DNA from: Anaerobutyricum hallii
Lineage (GTDB): Bacteria > Bacillota > Clostridia > Lachnospirales > Lachnospiraceae
DNA length: 64,000 bases
Direction of reading: 5' to 3'
NCBI RefSeq assembly: GCF_900209925.1
Contig: NZ_LT907978.1
Coordinates: forward strand, 15,001-79,000
The position numbers and the translations under genes were made by a program. The notes under the pieces were generated by a model, which was given only the letters and a program-made list of their open reading frames with translations, was not told the origin of the DNA and ran no database searches. Positions 36,992 through 45,644 of the stretch are shown one piece after another. Each line of letters starts with the position of its first letter. Position 1 is the stretch's first letter.

Positions 36992-37045
36992 AAAAATCCC
37001 AGTAAGGGGAAGGCTTTTTAGCCTTTCCTTTACTGGGATTTTTTT
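36992..37045. terminator. Bidirectional terminator
   Basis: AAAAATCCCAGTAA / TTACTGGGATTTTT with an inner GGAAGGCT/AGCCTTTCC stem and a TTT loop, between convergent genes; T-runs on both strands. Confidence 0.92.
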
Positions 37046-37055
37046 GGAGTATCAA

Positions 37056-38642
37056 TTAGTCAGCTTTTGGACCTGCTTCTGCGATATTCTTTGGCATGTT
37101 AGGATATTTCTTAGTGAAGTTATCCTGGAACATCTTAGCAAGCTTTTTAGCCTGTGCATCGTAAGCAGCTTTATCTTCCCATGTGTCACGAGGGTTCATG
37201 ATTTCAGAAGGTACGTTAGGACATGTCTGAGGAATGTCTACGTTAAATACTTCATCATGTTTGTACTCTACATCATCAAATGTTCCGTTTAATGCTGCAG
37301 TTACCATTGCACGAGTATATTTTAACTTCATACGGCTTCCTACTCCGTAAGGACCGCCTGTCCATCCTGTGTTTACAAGATATACTTTTGTGTTGTATTT
37401 TTCAATTCTTTCTCCAAGCATGTTAGCGTATACAGATGGATCCATTGGCATGAATGGTTCACCGAATAATGTGGAGAATGTTGGCTGTGGTTCTGTGATT
37501 CCACGTTCTGTACCAGCAAGTTTGGATGTGAATCCTGTTACGAAGTGGTACATAGCAGCGTTCTCATCTAATCTGGAGATTGGAGGAAGTACACCGAATG
37601 CATCAGCAGTTAAGAAGATAACTACTTTAGGGATTCCGCCAACACCAGGGATCTGTGCGTTAGAAATATAATCAACTGGGTATCCTACACGAGTATTCTC
37701 TGTAAGAGATCCATCATCAAAATCAAATTCACGAGTTTCGTCATCCATGACAACGTTCTCTACAAGGCTTCCGAACTTAATCGCATTGTAGATTTCTGGT
37801 TCGTTTTCAGCGCTTAAGTTGATACATTTAGCGTAGCATCCACCTTCGAAGTTGAAGATTCCTCTGTCAGACCAGCCATGCTCATCATCACCGATTAATT
37901 TACGGTTAGGATCAGCGGAAAGAGTAGTCTTACCTGTTCCGGATAAACCAAAGAATACTGCTGTTTCATGAGTTTCAGGATCCATGTTAGCGGAGCAGTG
38001 CATTGGAAGCACGCCTTCTTTTGGCATTAAGAAGTTCATTACAGAGAATACAGACTTCTTAATTTCTCCTGAGTACTGAGAACCACAGATTACTACCTGT
38101 TTCTGTTCATAGTCAACGATGATAGCTGCTTCAGAATGAGTTCCATCGATTTCTGGAATACACTTGAATCCAGGTGCAACGAAGATTGTGAAATCAGCTT
38201 CGCCGTAGTTTTCTAATTCTTCTGCTGTAGGACGAATTAAAAGCTCATGAATGAAAAGATTCTGGCTTGCTAACTCGTTAATGATACGGAACTTTCTTGT
38301 GCAGACAGGATCAGCACCAGCCTTACCATCAAAGATGAAGATTTCTCTGTTCTGAAGGTAAGCAACTACTTTTGAACGGATAGCATTGAACTTCTCCTGA
38401 GTGATAGGAACGTTAACGCTTCCCCATGCAATGTCATCATGAACAGAAGGAGTATCAACGATGAATTTATCTTTAGGAGAACGTCCTGTATATTTACCTG
38501 TAGTTACAACGAGTGCGCCTGTATTAGAGAGTTTGCCCTCTCCTCTTCTTAAAGCTGCCTCTGTTAACTGTGCAGGTGTTAAGTTGCGGTAAACTGCTTT
38601 AGGATTCACAATCCCAAGTTTCTCGATACCATATGTTTCCAT
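37056..38642 (-). CDS. pckA: Phosphoenolpyruvate carboxykinase (ATP)
   Basis: Interconverts oxaloacetate + ATP and PEP + CO2 + ADP. In fermenting anaerobes it often runs towards oxaloacetate. 528 aa. It has GRSPKDKFIVD (about 54-64), the kinase-1a P-loop GLSGTGKTTLSAD (about 235-247), and DDEHGW / NFEGGCYAK (about 253-275) with the metal-binding residues. RBS TAGGAGG. It has its own strong promoter. Confidence 0.97.
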   Translation of the reverse strand: METYGIEKLGIVNPKAVYRNLTPAQLTEAALRRGEGKLSNTGALVVTTGKYTGRSPKDKFIVDTPSVHDDIAWGSVNVPITQEKFNAIRSKVVAYLQNREIFIFDGKAGADPVCTRKFRIINELASQNLFIHELLIRPTAEELENYGEADFTIFVAPGFKCIPEIDGTHSEAAIIVDYEQKQVVICGSQYSGEIKKSVFSVMNFLMPKEGVLPMHCSANMDPETHETAVFFGLSGTGKTTLSADPNRKLIGDDEHGWSDRGIFNFEGGCYAKCINLSAENEPEIYNAIKFGSLVENVVMDDETREFDFDDGSLTENTRVGYPVDYISNAQIPGVGGIPKVVIFLTADAFGVLPPISRLDENAAMYHFVTGFTSKLAGTERGITEPQPTFSTLFGEPFMPMDPSVYANMLGERIEKYNTKVYLVNTGWTGGPYGVGSRMKLKYTRAMVTAALNGTFDDVEYKHDEVFNVDIPQTCPNVPSEIMNPRDTWEDKAAYDAQAKKLAKMFQDNFTKKYPNMPKNIAEAGPKAD

Positions 38643-38702
38643 TGTAATACCTCCTAAGTTATATTTGAATTAACTAATACCAATTTTTCAACAATCGTTC
38701 CT

Positions 38703-38731
38703 AGTATAGCAATGAAGGATTGAAATGTCAA
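38703..38731 (-). promoter_or_regulatory. pckA promoter
   Basis: On the minus strand TTGACA, 17 bp, TATACT; near-perfect sigma-A promoter about 60 nt before the start codon. Confidence 0.88.
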
Positions 38732-38812
38732 TTATTCAAAACAAATAAAATGACTAATTGTGAGAAAAAATATTAAAAATATTTAAAAATCAAGGGTATT
38801 TACATATATCTT

Positions 38813-40609
38813 TTAAGAAACATTACTGAGAATTTCTGTTTCTTTTTCTATTTCCTGTCTTAAAATTGAAAAATTGCAGGAACCAACATTCAGAACTGCT
38901 TCATGAAAATCAGAAATTTTAAAAGCTTTTCCGAGGGAATCAGCCATAGTTTGTTTTAATTGATCTAATTCGTAGCAGCCGATACTGTAGGAGAGATAAG
39001 TTGTCGGATTTTCAATGACATAACGATAAAGCTTTTGGGCACCATCTTTATCTATGCCATAAGTCTGTAAGTAATTTGCCAGAGCATTTTCATCATAATT
39101 TTTATAATTTACATACAGATCGCTGAGAGAAGATAAGGATAGCGAGAGCAGGTCATTATCCCGGTAAAGCTGGCGGAGCTGCTTTGTTGTTTGTTCATCG
39201 ACATTTTTAAATTCAATAAAGTTATAGCTGTATAGCTGAGCGTAAGTTCCCCAGCCTTCATCATAGCCGGCACAGTGGAGAAATGTCCGAAGGGGAGAGG
39301 GATTCGTAGTTAAAAAATAATTTGTCTGATACAGATGTCCCGGATAGCCTTCGTGAGCAAGGGTAGAAAATAATTCATTAGAATCCACGCGGCTTTTATT
39401 TATGTAAATAATATTATCTTTGGTGCTGTCGATTGGCGGTACAAGGTAGAATGCACAGGCGGAAGTACCGGAGAGTGCATCAGGAACATTTTTGAGCTGG
39501 CAGGAAATATTTTTTATTTCCGGAAAGTCGATTAGCGAATCATTTTTTAACGTGTTCATAATTTCTTTTGGTGCAGAAAGAGCAGGAGTTGCAGAGAGAT
39601 ATTCTGTATACAAATCCTTATTCTTTGTAGTGAGAGAAGAAATATCTTTTACTGTATTTTTTAACTGTGATTCTAAAATAGTAATACAGTCTTCCGGAGA
39701 AAAATCTGTTCCTACATTAGATATAAGCAAAAACTTATAATAATCCTGCCCATTTTTATACTCGCAAAGTCTTTCTTTAGAAGAAGTATTTTTTGATTCA
39801 TTTATATAAGTTTGTAAAGAAGTTTTCAGTGATTTATATGCAGGAAAAACTTTATCGGTAACAAGCAGACGGTTATTTGCAATATAACTTGCTTTCTGGT
39901 CTTTACTTAAAGATTCTACCTCAGCTAAACGTTCCTCAAAGCTTTGGATGAGGAGATTATTTTCTTCACTTGCATTGAGAAACTGATCAATCTGATCAAT
40001 GGTATCAGAAATTACGAAAGAAGGACTTATGATACCTGCATTTCGCCGTTCCTGTTCAAAATCAAGAATCTGAGTAAAAAGTTCAGGAACCTGGTTGACA
40101 AGAGAAAGATAATCTTTTACGTCTTTTTCGTTATCCAGGCGGTATTCAGAAAGAGTTACCGGAATTTCGGACTGTAAACCGTTTGTGCCAAGTGGGGAAG
40201 AATAAAGGATGTATTTTTCGTTCATAATAGATTCGTTCAGATAATCCTGAAAAATCTGCCAGGTAAGTTTTTGCTTTTTTGTCAGATTGCTTGTTGGAAA
40301 GGTATAAAGTTTTTGAAGTAATTCTTTTGAACGGCTACAGTTCTTTTTTAAAGTATCGGAAGAAAGATCTCCATAGGTTGGAGAGACAGGGGTTTTGATT
40401 CCATATGCAGACGGATTCGAAAGTTTAAAATGAAGAGTGACGGTATTTTCAGCAGCATATTCCCTGAAACAAGAGTTAAGAAAGCGGTCAAACTTCTTTT
40501 GCTGTAAAGAAGTTTGCGTAGAAGCTTGTCCGCAGCCAAACAGGATGGTTCCGGAAAGCAGAATAAAACAGATGCTGGCAAATAGTGTGTGACGATGGTT
40601 TTTCTTCAT
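38813..40609 (-). CDS. DUF885 family lipoprotein, probable metallopeptidase
   Basis: 598 aa. Signal peptide with lipobox LFGC (about 23-26). The DUF885 signature HEGYPGHLYQ (about 415-424) has the zinc HExxxxH-like site; a second Glu lies in DEGWGTYAQLY about 35 residues on. Predicted exported peptidase anchored to the membrane, with unknown substrate. The start has GGAGGC upstream. Separate from pckA, on the same strand. Confidence 0.87.
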   Translation of the reverse strand: MKKNHRHTLFASICFILLSGTILFGCGQASTQTSLQQKKFDRFLNSCFREYAAENTVTLHFKLSNPSAYGIKTPVSPTYGDLSSDTLKKNCSRSKELLQKLYTFPTSNLTKKQKLTWQIFQDYLNESIMNEKYILYSSPLGTNGLQSEIPVTLSEYRLDNEKDVKDYLSLVNQVPELFTQILDFEQERRNAGIISPSFVISDTIDQIDQFLNASEENNLLIQSFEERLAEVESLSKDQKASYIANNRLLVTDKVFPAYKSLKTSLQTYINESKNTSSKERLCEYKNGQDYYKFLLISNVGTDFSPEDCITILESQLKNTVKDISSLTTKNKDLYTEYLSATPALSAPKEIMNTLKNDSLIDFPEIKNISCQLKNVPDALSGTSACAFYLVPPIDSTKDNIIYINKSRVDSNELFSTLAHEGYPGHLYQTNYFLTTNPSPLRTFLHCAGYDEGWGTYAQLYSYNFIEFKNVDEQTTKQLRQLYRDNDLLSLSLSSLSDLYVNYKNYDENALANYLQTYGIDKDGAQKLYRYVIENPTTYLSYSIGCYELDQLKQTMADSLGKAFKISDFHEAVLNVGSCNFSILRQEIEKETEILSNVS

Positions 40610-40803
40610 AGCGGCCTCCTTTTATATCATTTTTATATCAGAAGATGAAAAGTATTTGGTATTATACTATGAATTATACAGGAAAACTATTAGTTTTTCA
40701 GAAAAATAACCATAGACGAATATTCGGATTTATTTTATAATAAAAAATGTTTGACTATAGATAGTACACCTAAGGACAGGTTGCACAGGAGGTATATAGA
40801 TAA

Positions 40804-42771
40804 ATGAGTAAGAAACCATATTACATTACGACTGCGATTGCTTATACATCAGGTAAGCCTCATATCGGAAATACTTATGAGATCGTTTTAGCAGATGCAA
40901 TTGCAAGATTTAAAAGAAAAGAAGGCTATGATGTACGTTTCCAGACAGGAACCGATGAACATGGCCAGAAGATTGAGTTAAAGGCAGAAGAGGCTGGAAT
41001 TTCTCCAAAGGAATTCGTAGACAATACTGCAAAAGAGATTAAGAGAATCTGGGATTTAATGAATACATCCTATGATAAGTTTATCCGTACAACAGATGAA
41101 GATCATGAGAAACAAGTTCAGAAGATTTTTAGAAAACTGTATGATAAAGGAGATATTTATAAGGGATATTACGAAGGAATGTACTGTACACCATGTGAAT
41201 CATTCTTTACAGAATCTCAGTTAGTAGATGGTAAGTGTCCGGATTGTGGACGTCCATGCCAGCCTGCAAAGGAAGAGGCATATTTCTTCCGTATGAGTAA
41301 ATATGCAGACCGTCTGATTCAGTATATTAATGAGCATCCTGACTTTATTCAGCCGGAATCCCGTAAGAACGAGATGATGAATAACTTCCTTTTACCGGGA
41401 CTTCAGGACTTATGTGTATCCCGTACTTCTTTCACATGGGGTATTCCTGTAGATTTTGATCCAAAGCATGTTACTTATGTATGGCTTGATGCATTAACAA
41501 ACTATATTACAGGTCTTGGATATGACTGTGATGGGGAAAGTGGAGAATTATTTAAGAAATACTGGCCGGCAGACTTACATTTGATCGGTAAAGATATTAT
41601 TCGTTTCCATACAATTTACTGGCCGATCTTCCTAATGGCATTAGATCTCCCACTTCCAAAACAGGTATTTGGTCATCCTTGGTTATTACAGGGTGATGGT
41701 AAGATGAGTAAATCAAAAGGAAATGTTATTTATGCAGATGATCTTGTAGAGTTATTTGGTGTAGATGCTGTCCGCTATTTTGTACTTCATGAGATGCCTT
41801 TTGAAAATGATGGTGTTATTACATGGGATCTTTTAGTAGAACGTATGAATTCCGACCTTGCGAATACTCTTGGAAATCTTGTTAACCGTACTATTTCCAT
41901 GTCTAATAAATACTTTAATGGTGTTGTTGCCAATGCTGGTGTCACAGATGGATTTGATAAGAATCTTATGGATGTGGCATTAGATACAAAGCATAAAGTA
42001 GTAAAATGTATGTCCAAACTCAGAGTAGCAGATGCTATGACAGAGATTTTTAACTTATTTAAACGTTGTAATAAATACATTGATGAGACAATGCCATGGG
42101 CTTTAGCAAAAGATCCTGAGAAGAAAGACAGACTGTCTACTGTCCTTTATAATTTAGTAGAGAGCATCACAATCGGTGCTTCCTTACTTACTCCGTTCAT
42201 GCCGGAAACAGCAGAAAGAATCTTTGCCCAGCTTAATTCTTCTGAAAGAAGCATGGATGAACTTGAGATGTTTGGTCTTTATAAGTCTGGTAATAAGGTA
42301 ACAGATAAACCGGAAATTCTTTTCGCAAGACTTGATGCAAAAGAAGTACAGGCAAAAGTTGAGGAAATGAATGCTTCAAAACAGACACAGGAAGCAGAAG
42401 AAGAGAAAAAAGATGATGAACCTGTAATTGATATCGAAGCCAAAGAAGAGATTACATTTGATGATTTTGAAAAAATGCAGTTCCAGGTTGGCGAGATCAT
42501 TGCCTGCGAGGAAGTAAAGAAGTCCAAAAAACTTCTCTGTTCTCAGGTTAAGATTGGAAGCCAGGTAAAACAGATTGTTTCCGGTATCAAGAAACATTAC
42601 AGTGCAGAAGAAATGGTTGGCAAGAAAGTTATGGTACTTGTGAACTTAAAACCTGCTAAATTAGCTGGAGTTCTTTCTGAAGGTATGCTTTTATGTGCTG
42701 AGGACGAAAATGGAGAATTATCTCTTATGGTTCCAGAAAAGAAGATGCCAGCAGGAGCAGAAATCTGTTAA
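40804..42771 (+). CDS. metG: Methionyl-tRNA synthetase
   Basis: Class I synthetase of 655 aa. HIGH-type motif PHIGNTYE (about 18-25), zinc knuckle CTPCESFF..CPDCG (about 127-148), KMSKSKGN (about 301-308). After a Glu/Lys-rich linker (about 515-540) a C-terminal Trbp/EMAP-II-like OB fold (about 547-655; FQVGEI, then NLKPAKLAGVLSEGM) binds tRNA and supports dimers. No T-box is seen upstream. LH element 8 begins 2 nt after the stop. tatD and rsmA follow as in Bacillus. Confidence 0.97.
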   Translation: MSKKPYYITTAIAYTSGKPHIGNTYEIVLADAIARFKRKEGYDVRFQTGTDEHGQKIELKAEEAGISPKEFVDNTAKEIKRIWDLMNTSYDKFIRTTDEDHEKQVQKIFRKLYDKGDIYKGYYEGMYCTPCESFFTESQLVDGKCPDCGRPCQPAKEEAYFFRMSKYADRLIQYINEHPDFIQPESRKNEMMNNFLLPGLQDLCVSRTSFTWGIPVDFDPKHVTYVWLDALTNYITGLGYDCDGESGELFKKYWPADLHLIGKDIIRFHTIYWPIFLMALDLPLPKQVFGHPWLLQGDGKMSKSKGNVIYADDLVELFGVDAVRYFVLHEMPFENDGVITWDLLVERMNSDLANTLGNLVNRTISMSNKYFNGVVANAGVTDGFDKNLMDVALDTKHKVVKCMSKLRVADAMTEIFNLFKRCNKYIDETMPWALAKDPEKKDRLSTVLYNLVESITIGASLLTPFMPETAERIFAQLNSSERSMDELEMFGLYKSGNKVTDKPEILFARLDAKEVQAKVEEMNASKQTQEAEEEKKDDEPVIDIEAKEEITFDDFEKMQFQVGEIIACEEVKKSKKLLCSQVKIGSQVKQIVSGIKKHYSAEEMVGKKVMVLVNLKPAKLAGVLSEGMLLCAEDENGELSLMVPEKKMPAGAEIC

Positions 42772-42773
42772 TA

Positions 42774-42927
42774 TGTAGATTTCGTGGAGACGAAAAAAGA
42801 AAAAATACCATATCCCATCTGCTCTGTAGTCGCTGTATTTAAGATGCTCGTCCGCATCTTAAATACGCTCCGAAGCCGCATCTGGGATATGGTATTTTTT
42901 CTTTTTTCTGACTATTCTAAATCTACA
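42774..42927 (+). repeat. LH hairpin element 8 with outer stem
   Basis: Core 42788-42913: AG/CT pair, ACG opposite CTGA, a perfect 25-bp stem (42793-42817 with 42883-42907), loop and apical stem nearly identical to element 5. Outer stem TGTAGATTT/AAATCTACA, then ACAGTTGG as in elements 5 and 7. Oriented with metG. Its stem differs from element 5 by three bases that are matched by three changes on the other arm. Confidence 0.93.
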
Positions 42928-43082
42928 GTTGGTAAGGATGGGGATTCTCCAGAAGTGAGTATATTTCTGCCGAATTGTATCAGATTTTCTTTATTATAAA
43001 TTCTTTACAATTCAGCATGAAATTTTGTTTCAGCGGCTGAAGGAATGTTTATTGCTGAATTGCTAAAAGATTGTGGAAAAGA

Positions 43083-43241
43083 GAAGAAACTTCTTAATTA
43101 AGTATTACATTTTGTGACTTTGTGCTATGGAATTCTGACCATAGGAACTTAGGACTCATTTTTCCTAAGTTCCTGTTTTTCTGGGCAGAATGGAATGTTT
43201 AGCGCAACGGAACAAAATGAAACTTAATAAGAAGTTTCTTC
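43083..43241. repeat. Nested inverted repeat between metG and tatD
   Basis: Outer arms GAAGAAACTTCTTA (43083) and TAAGAAGTTTCTTC (43228-43241), continued inward by CATTTTGT/ACAAAATG. Inside lie CTATGG/CCATAG and a perfect GGAACTTAGGA/TCCTAAGTTCC hairpin (43144-43173) followed by a T-run. CAATTCAGC occurs three times around it (near 43008, 43056 on the other strand, and 43263). No gene is visible between 42928 and 43335. Confidence 0.75.
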
Positions 43242-43335
43242 TTGTTCATAGTTTGGAATGCAATTCAGCTAAGTAATCAAGCTGCCTTCAGTGGCGTATG
43301 TTTCCTTTAGCAATTAGCAATTAAAGAGGTATATT

Positions 43336-44106
43336 ATGATTTTTGATACACATTCTCATTATAATGACAAGCAATATACACAGGACAGGGAAGCTGTCCT
43401 TGCATCTTTAGAAGATGCAGGTGTAACACAGGTAGTAAATGTAAGTGCGAGCTGGAAAGATTTACAGGATACGTTAGAGCTTATTCAGAAGGTTCCGTTT
43501 ATGTATGGGGCAGTCGGAATTCACCCGGATCATGTTGGCGAGTTGAATGAAGAGCGGTTGAGACAGCTTCGGGAATATTGCCACAGAGACAAGGTTGTTG
43601 CAGTTGGAGAAATCGGACTGGATTATCACTGGAACGTAGAACCAAAGGAAGTACAGCAGGAATGGTTTGTCAGGCAGCTTCATCTTGCAACAGAAGAAAA
43701 ACTGCCGGTAATTATACACAGCAGAGAAGCTTCACAAGATACATTTGATATTATGAAAAAGGAACATGCAGGGACAACAGGCGGTGTGATCCACTGTTTT
43801 TCCGGTTCTGCTGAGATGGCAAAAGAATATGTGAAAATGGGGTATTATATCGGTGTAGGTGGTGTTGTTACTTTTAAAAATTCTCGTGTATTAAAGGAAG
43901 TGGTAAAGGCTATTCCTTTAGAGCATATTGTGGTAGAAACGGATTGTCCTTATCTTGCGCCAACACCGCATAGGGGAAAGAGAAACAGTTCTGCATATCT
44001 GCCGTTAGTTATAGAAGAAATCGCGAAATTGAAAGGAATTACGGCAGAAGAAGTAGAAAATGCAACTTATGAAAATGCTCAGAGATTATATGGCTTAATT
44101 CGTTAG
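43336..44106 (+). CDS. tatD: TatD family metal-dependent hydrolase / DNase
   Basis: Amidohydrolase-fold metal-dependent nuclease of 256 aa. Metal ligands are in FDTHSHYND (about 3-11), VGEIGLDYH (about 92-100), IHSREAS (about 127) and VETDCPYLAP (about 200-209). Position after metG matches the conserved metG-tatD-(rnmV)-rsmA order. The RNase M5 gene that usually follows is absent here and is replaced by LH-type repeats. Confidence 0.93.
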   Translation: MIFDTHSHYNDKQYTQDREAVLASLEDAGVTQVVNVSASWKDLQDTLELIQKVPFMYGAVGIHPDHVGELNEERLRQLREYCHRDKVVAVGEIGLDYHWNVEPKEVQQEWFVRQLHLATEEKLPVIIHSREASQDTFDIMKKEHAGTTGGVIHCFSGSAEMAKEYVKMGYYIGVGGVVTFKNSRVLKEVVKAIPLEHIVVETDCPYLAPTPHRGKRNSSAYLPLVIEEIAKLKGITAEEVENATYENAQRLYGLIR

Positions 44107-44228
44107 GCAAGCAGAGTTCTGTTTTTTGGCTGCTTTGAGATGAATGAAACCAATGGGAGTCTTATCGACTGAGATAAACTATGTATTAGAACTTCAACAT
44201 TATATAGTGATTTTTTCTTTAGCCAAAG

Positions 44229-44356
44229 ACAGAAATTGAGAAAGGGGCAATATGTAAAAAATGCGCCTTAGAGCAAGTTCAAGCTGCGGTTGAGCAGTTT
44301 GGACGTAGTGATACGAAGCATTTTTTACATATTGCCCCTTTCTCAATTTCGTCTCT
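44229..44356 (-). repeat. LH hairpin element 9
   Basis: ACAG with CGT at the far end, a perfect 32-bp stem (44233-44264 with 44318-44349), diverged internal loop GCCTTAGAGCA and ACGTAGTGATACGAA, apical AGCTGC/GCAGTT. By its ends it is in minus orientation, but both flanking genes are on the plus strand; it is the clear exception to the orientation trend. Confidence 0.85.
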
Positions 44357-44529
44357 TGAATGAAATAGCTATTTCATGTATTATTACATTATTGTAGAGA
44401 AACTAAGTAAAAATTTAAGGGAAGCTTTAAGAACTGATTTCCCGAATATAAAAATGCTGTCATAAGTGTTATAAATGATTTTCTGTGTTTTGTGGGAATG
44501 TTCTATTGCAAGAATAGCTTAATCTTCTG

Positions 44530-44649
44530 TAACAAAATTTATAATAATATCCTTTAGTGCGAGTATTTGCACGCATTGCCACAGCATAGTGGGGTAGAAA
44601 TCCTGGGGCGGCAACGAGGAGCAATGAAGGATATTATTATAAATTCTGT
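44530..44649 (+). repeat. LH-like element 10, divergent
   Basis: A perfect 19-bp stem (AATTTATAATAATATCCTT at 44536, with its complement at 44627-44645) followed by CTGT as in plus-oriented LH copies. The interior is longer and different (GCATTGCC/GGCAACG, GGGGTAGAAATCCTGGGG, AGGAGCAATG). It may be a derivative or another structured RNA in the rsmA leader. Confidence 0.6.
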
Positions 44650-44724
44650 TTTCAAAGACTTCATCTTGCCATAGAACATATTCAAAGACGAAAGTTGAAT
44701 CTTATGACAGCAAAAGGAGGTTTT

Positions 44725-45585
44725 ATGGCGAATTTAGGAAATCCGCAGGAGACGATTGCTGTTTTACAGCGGTATGGTTTTAATTTTCAGAAAAAATATG
44801 GACAGAACTTTTTGATTGATACACATGTACTTGATAAGATTATCGGAGCAGCACAGATTGGTCCGGATGATTTTGTGTTGGAAATCGGTCCGGGAATCGG
44901 AACGATGACACAGTATCTGGCAGAAGCGGCAAGGGAGGTTGTTGCTGTTGAAATTGATACAAAGCTGATTCCGATTCTTCAGGATACGTTAAAGGAATAT
45001 GATAATGTAACGGTATTAAATGAAGATATTTTAAAAGTGGATATCCGTAAAATTGCAGAAGAAAAGAACGGTGGTAAGCCAATCAAGGTCGTTGCCAATC
45101 TGCCATATTATATTACAACACCAATTATCATGGGATTATTTGAGAGTGAAGTGCCACTCGATTCCATTACAGTTATGGTACAGAAGGAAGTGGCAGACCG
45201 TATGCAGGTAGGACCGGGAACAAAAGATTACGGCGCGCTTTCTCTTGCAGTGCAGTATTACGCTGAGCCATATATCGTAGCTAATGTGCCTCCAAATTGC
45301 TTTATTCCAAGACCAGCCGTTGGGTCAGCCGTTATTCGCCTGACACGCTATCAGGAAAAGCCAGTGAAAGTAAATGATGCCTCTTTTATGTTTAAAATTA
45401 TTCGCGCTTCTTTTAATCAGAGAAGAAAAACATTGCAGAATGGACTGTATAATTCCAGCGAACTGCGTATACCGAAAGAAAAAACGGTAGCGGCGCTTGA
45501 GGAGATGGGGCTTACTCCGACAATCCGAGGGGAAAAACTTTCTTTGGAGGAATTTGCACAGTTATCAGATATTCTTGGAAGATAA
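44725..45585 (+). CDS. rsmA: 16S rRNA dimethyladenosine transferase
   Basis: KsgA/RsmA, 286 aa, dimethylates A1518 and A1519 of 16S rRNA in late 30S assembly. It has QNFLID (about 28-33), SAM motif LEIGPGIGTMT (about 50-60), and the NLPYYITTPI motif (about 116-125). The start is the ATG after AAAAGGAGG; an ATG 30 nt upstream lacks an RBS. Conserved position after tatD. Confidence 0.96.
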   Translation: MANLGNPQETIAVLQRYGFNFQKKYGQNFLIDTHVLDKIIGAAQIGPDDFVLEIGPGIGTMTQYLAEAAREVVAVEIDTKLIPILQDTLKEYDNVTVLNEDILKVDIRKIAEEKNGGKPIKVVANLPYYITTPIIMGLFESEVPLDSITVMVQKEVADRMQVGPGTKDYGALSLAVQYYAEPYIVANVPPNCFIPRPAVGSAVIRLTRYQEKPVKVNDASFMFKIIRASFNQRRKTLQNGLYNSSELRIPKEKTVAALEEMGLTPTIRGEKLSLEEFAQLSDILGR

Positions 45586-45644
45586 ACACACTGCTGTCAT
45601 AAAAGTAGTTTGCCGGAATACATTAGTGAAAAAGGAGTATCATC

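Noticed and set aside
40640-40803. T-box leaders before metG, gltX or lysK
   Set aside because: No AGGGTGGNACCGCG-type T-box sequence or antiterminator was seen before any of the three synthetase genes.
13562-44356. LH elements as a CRISPR array or integron attC sites
   Set aside because: Copies are scattered one by one, not regularly spaced with spacers. The ends lack the RYYYAAC/GTTRRRY attC boxes, and no integrase or cas gene is in the window.
13562-44356. LH elements as plain intrinsic terminators
   Set aside because: Some may terminate, but stems of 25-33 bp, a conserved internal loop, a conserved basal bulge and tail homology go beyond an ordinary terminator; clear simple terminators elsewhere in the window look different.
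44360-44530. Small minus-strand frame that could explain the orientation of LH element 9
   Set aside because: The only ATG frame (24 codons) has no RBS, so it cannot be supported.
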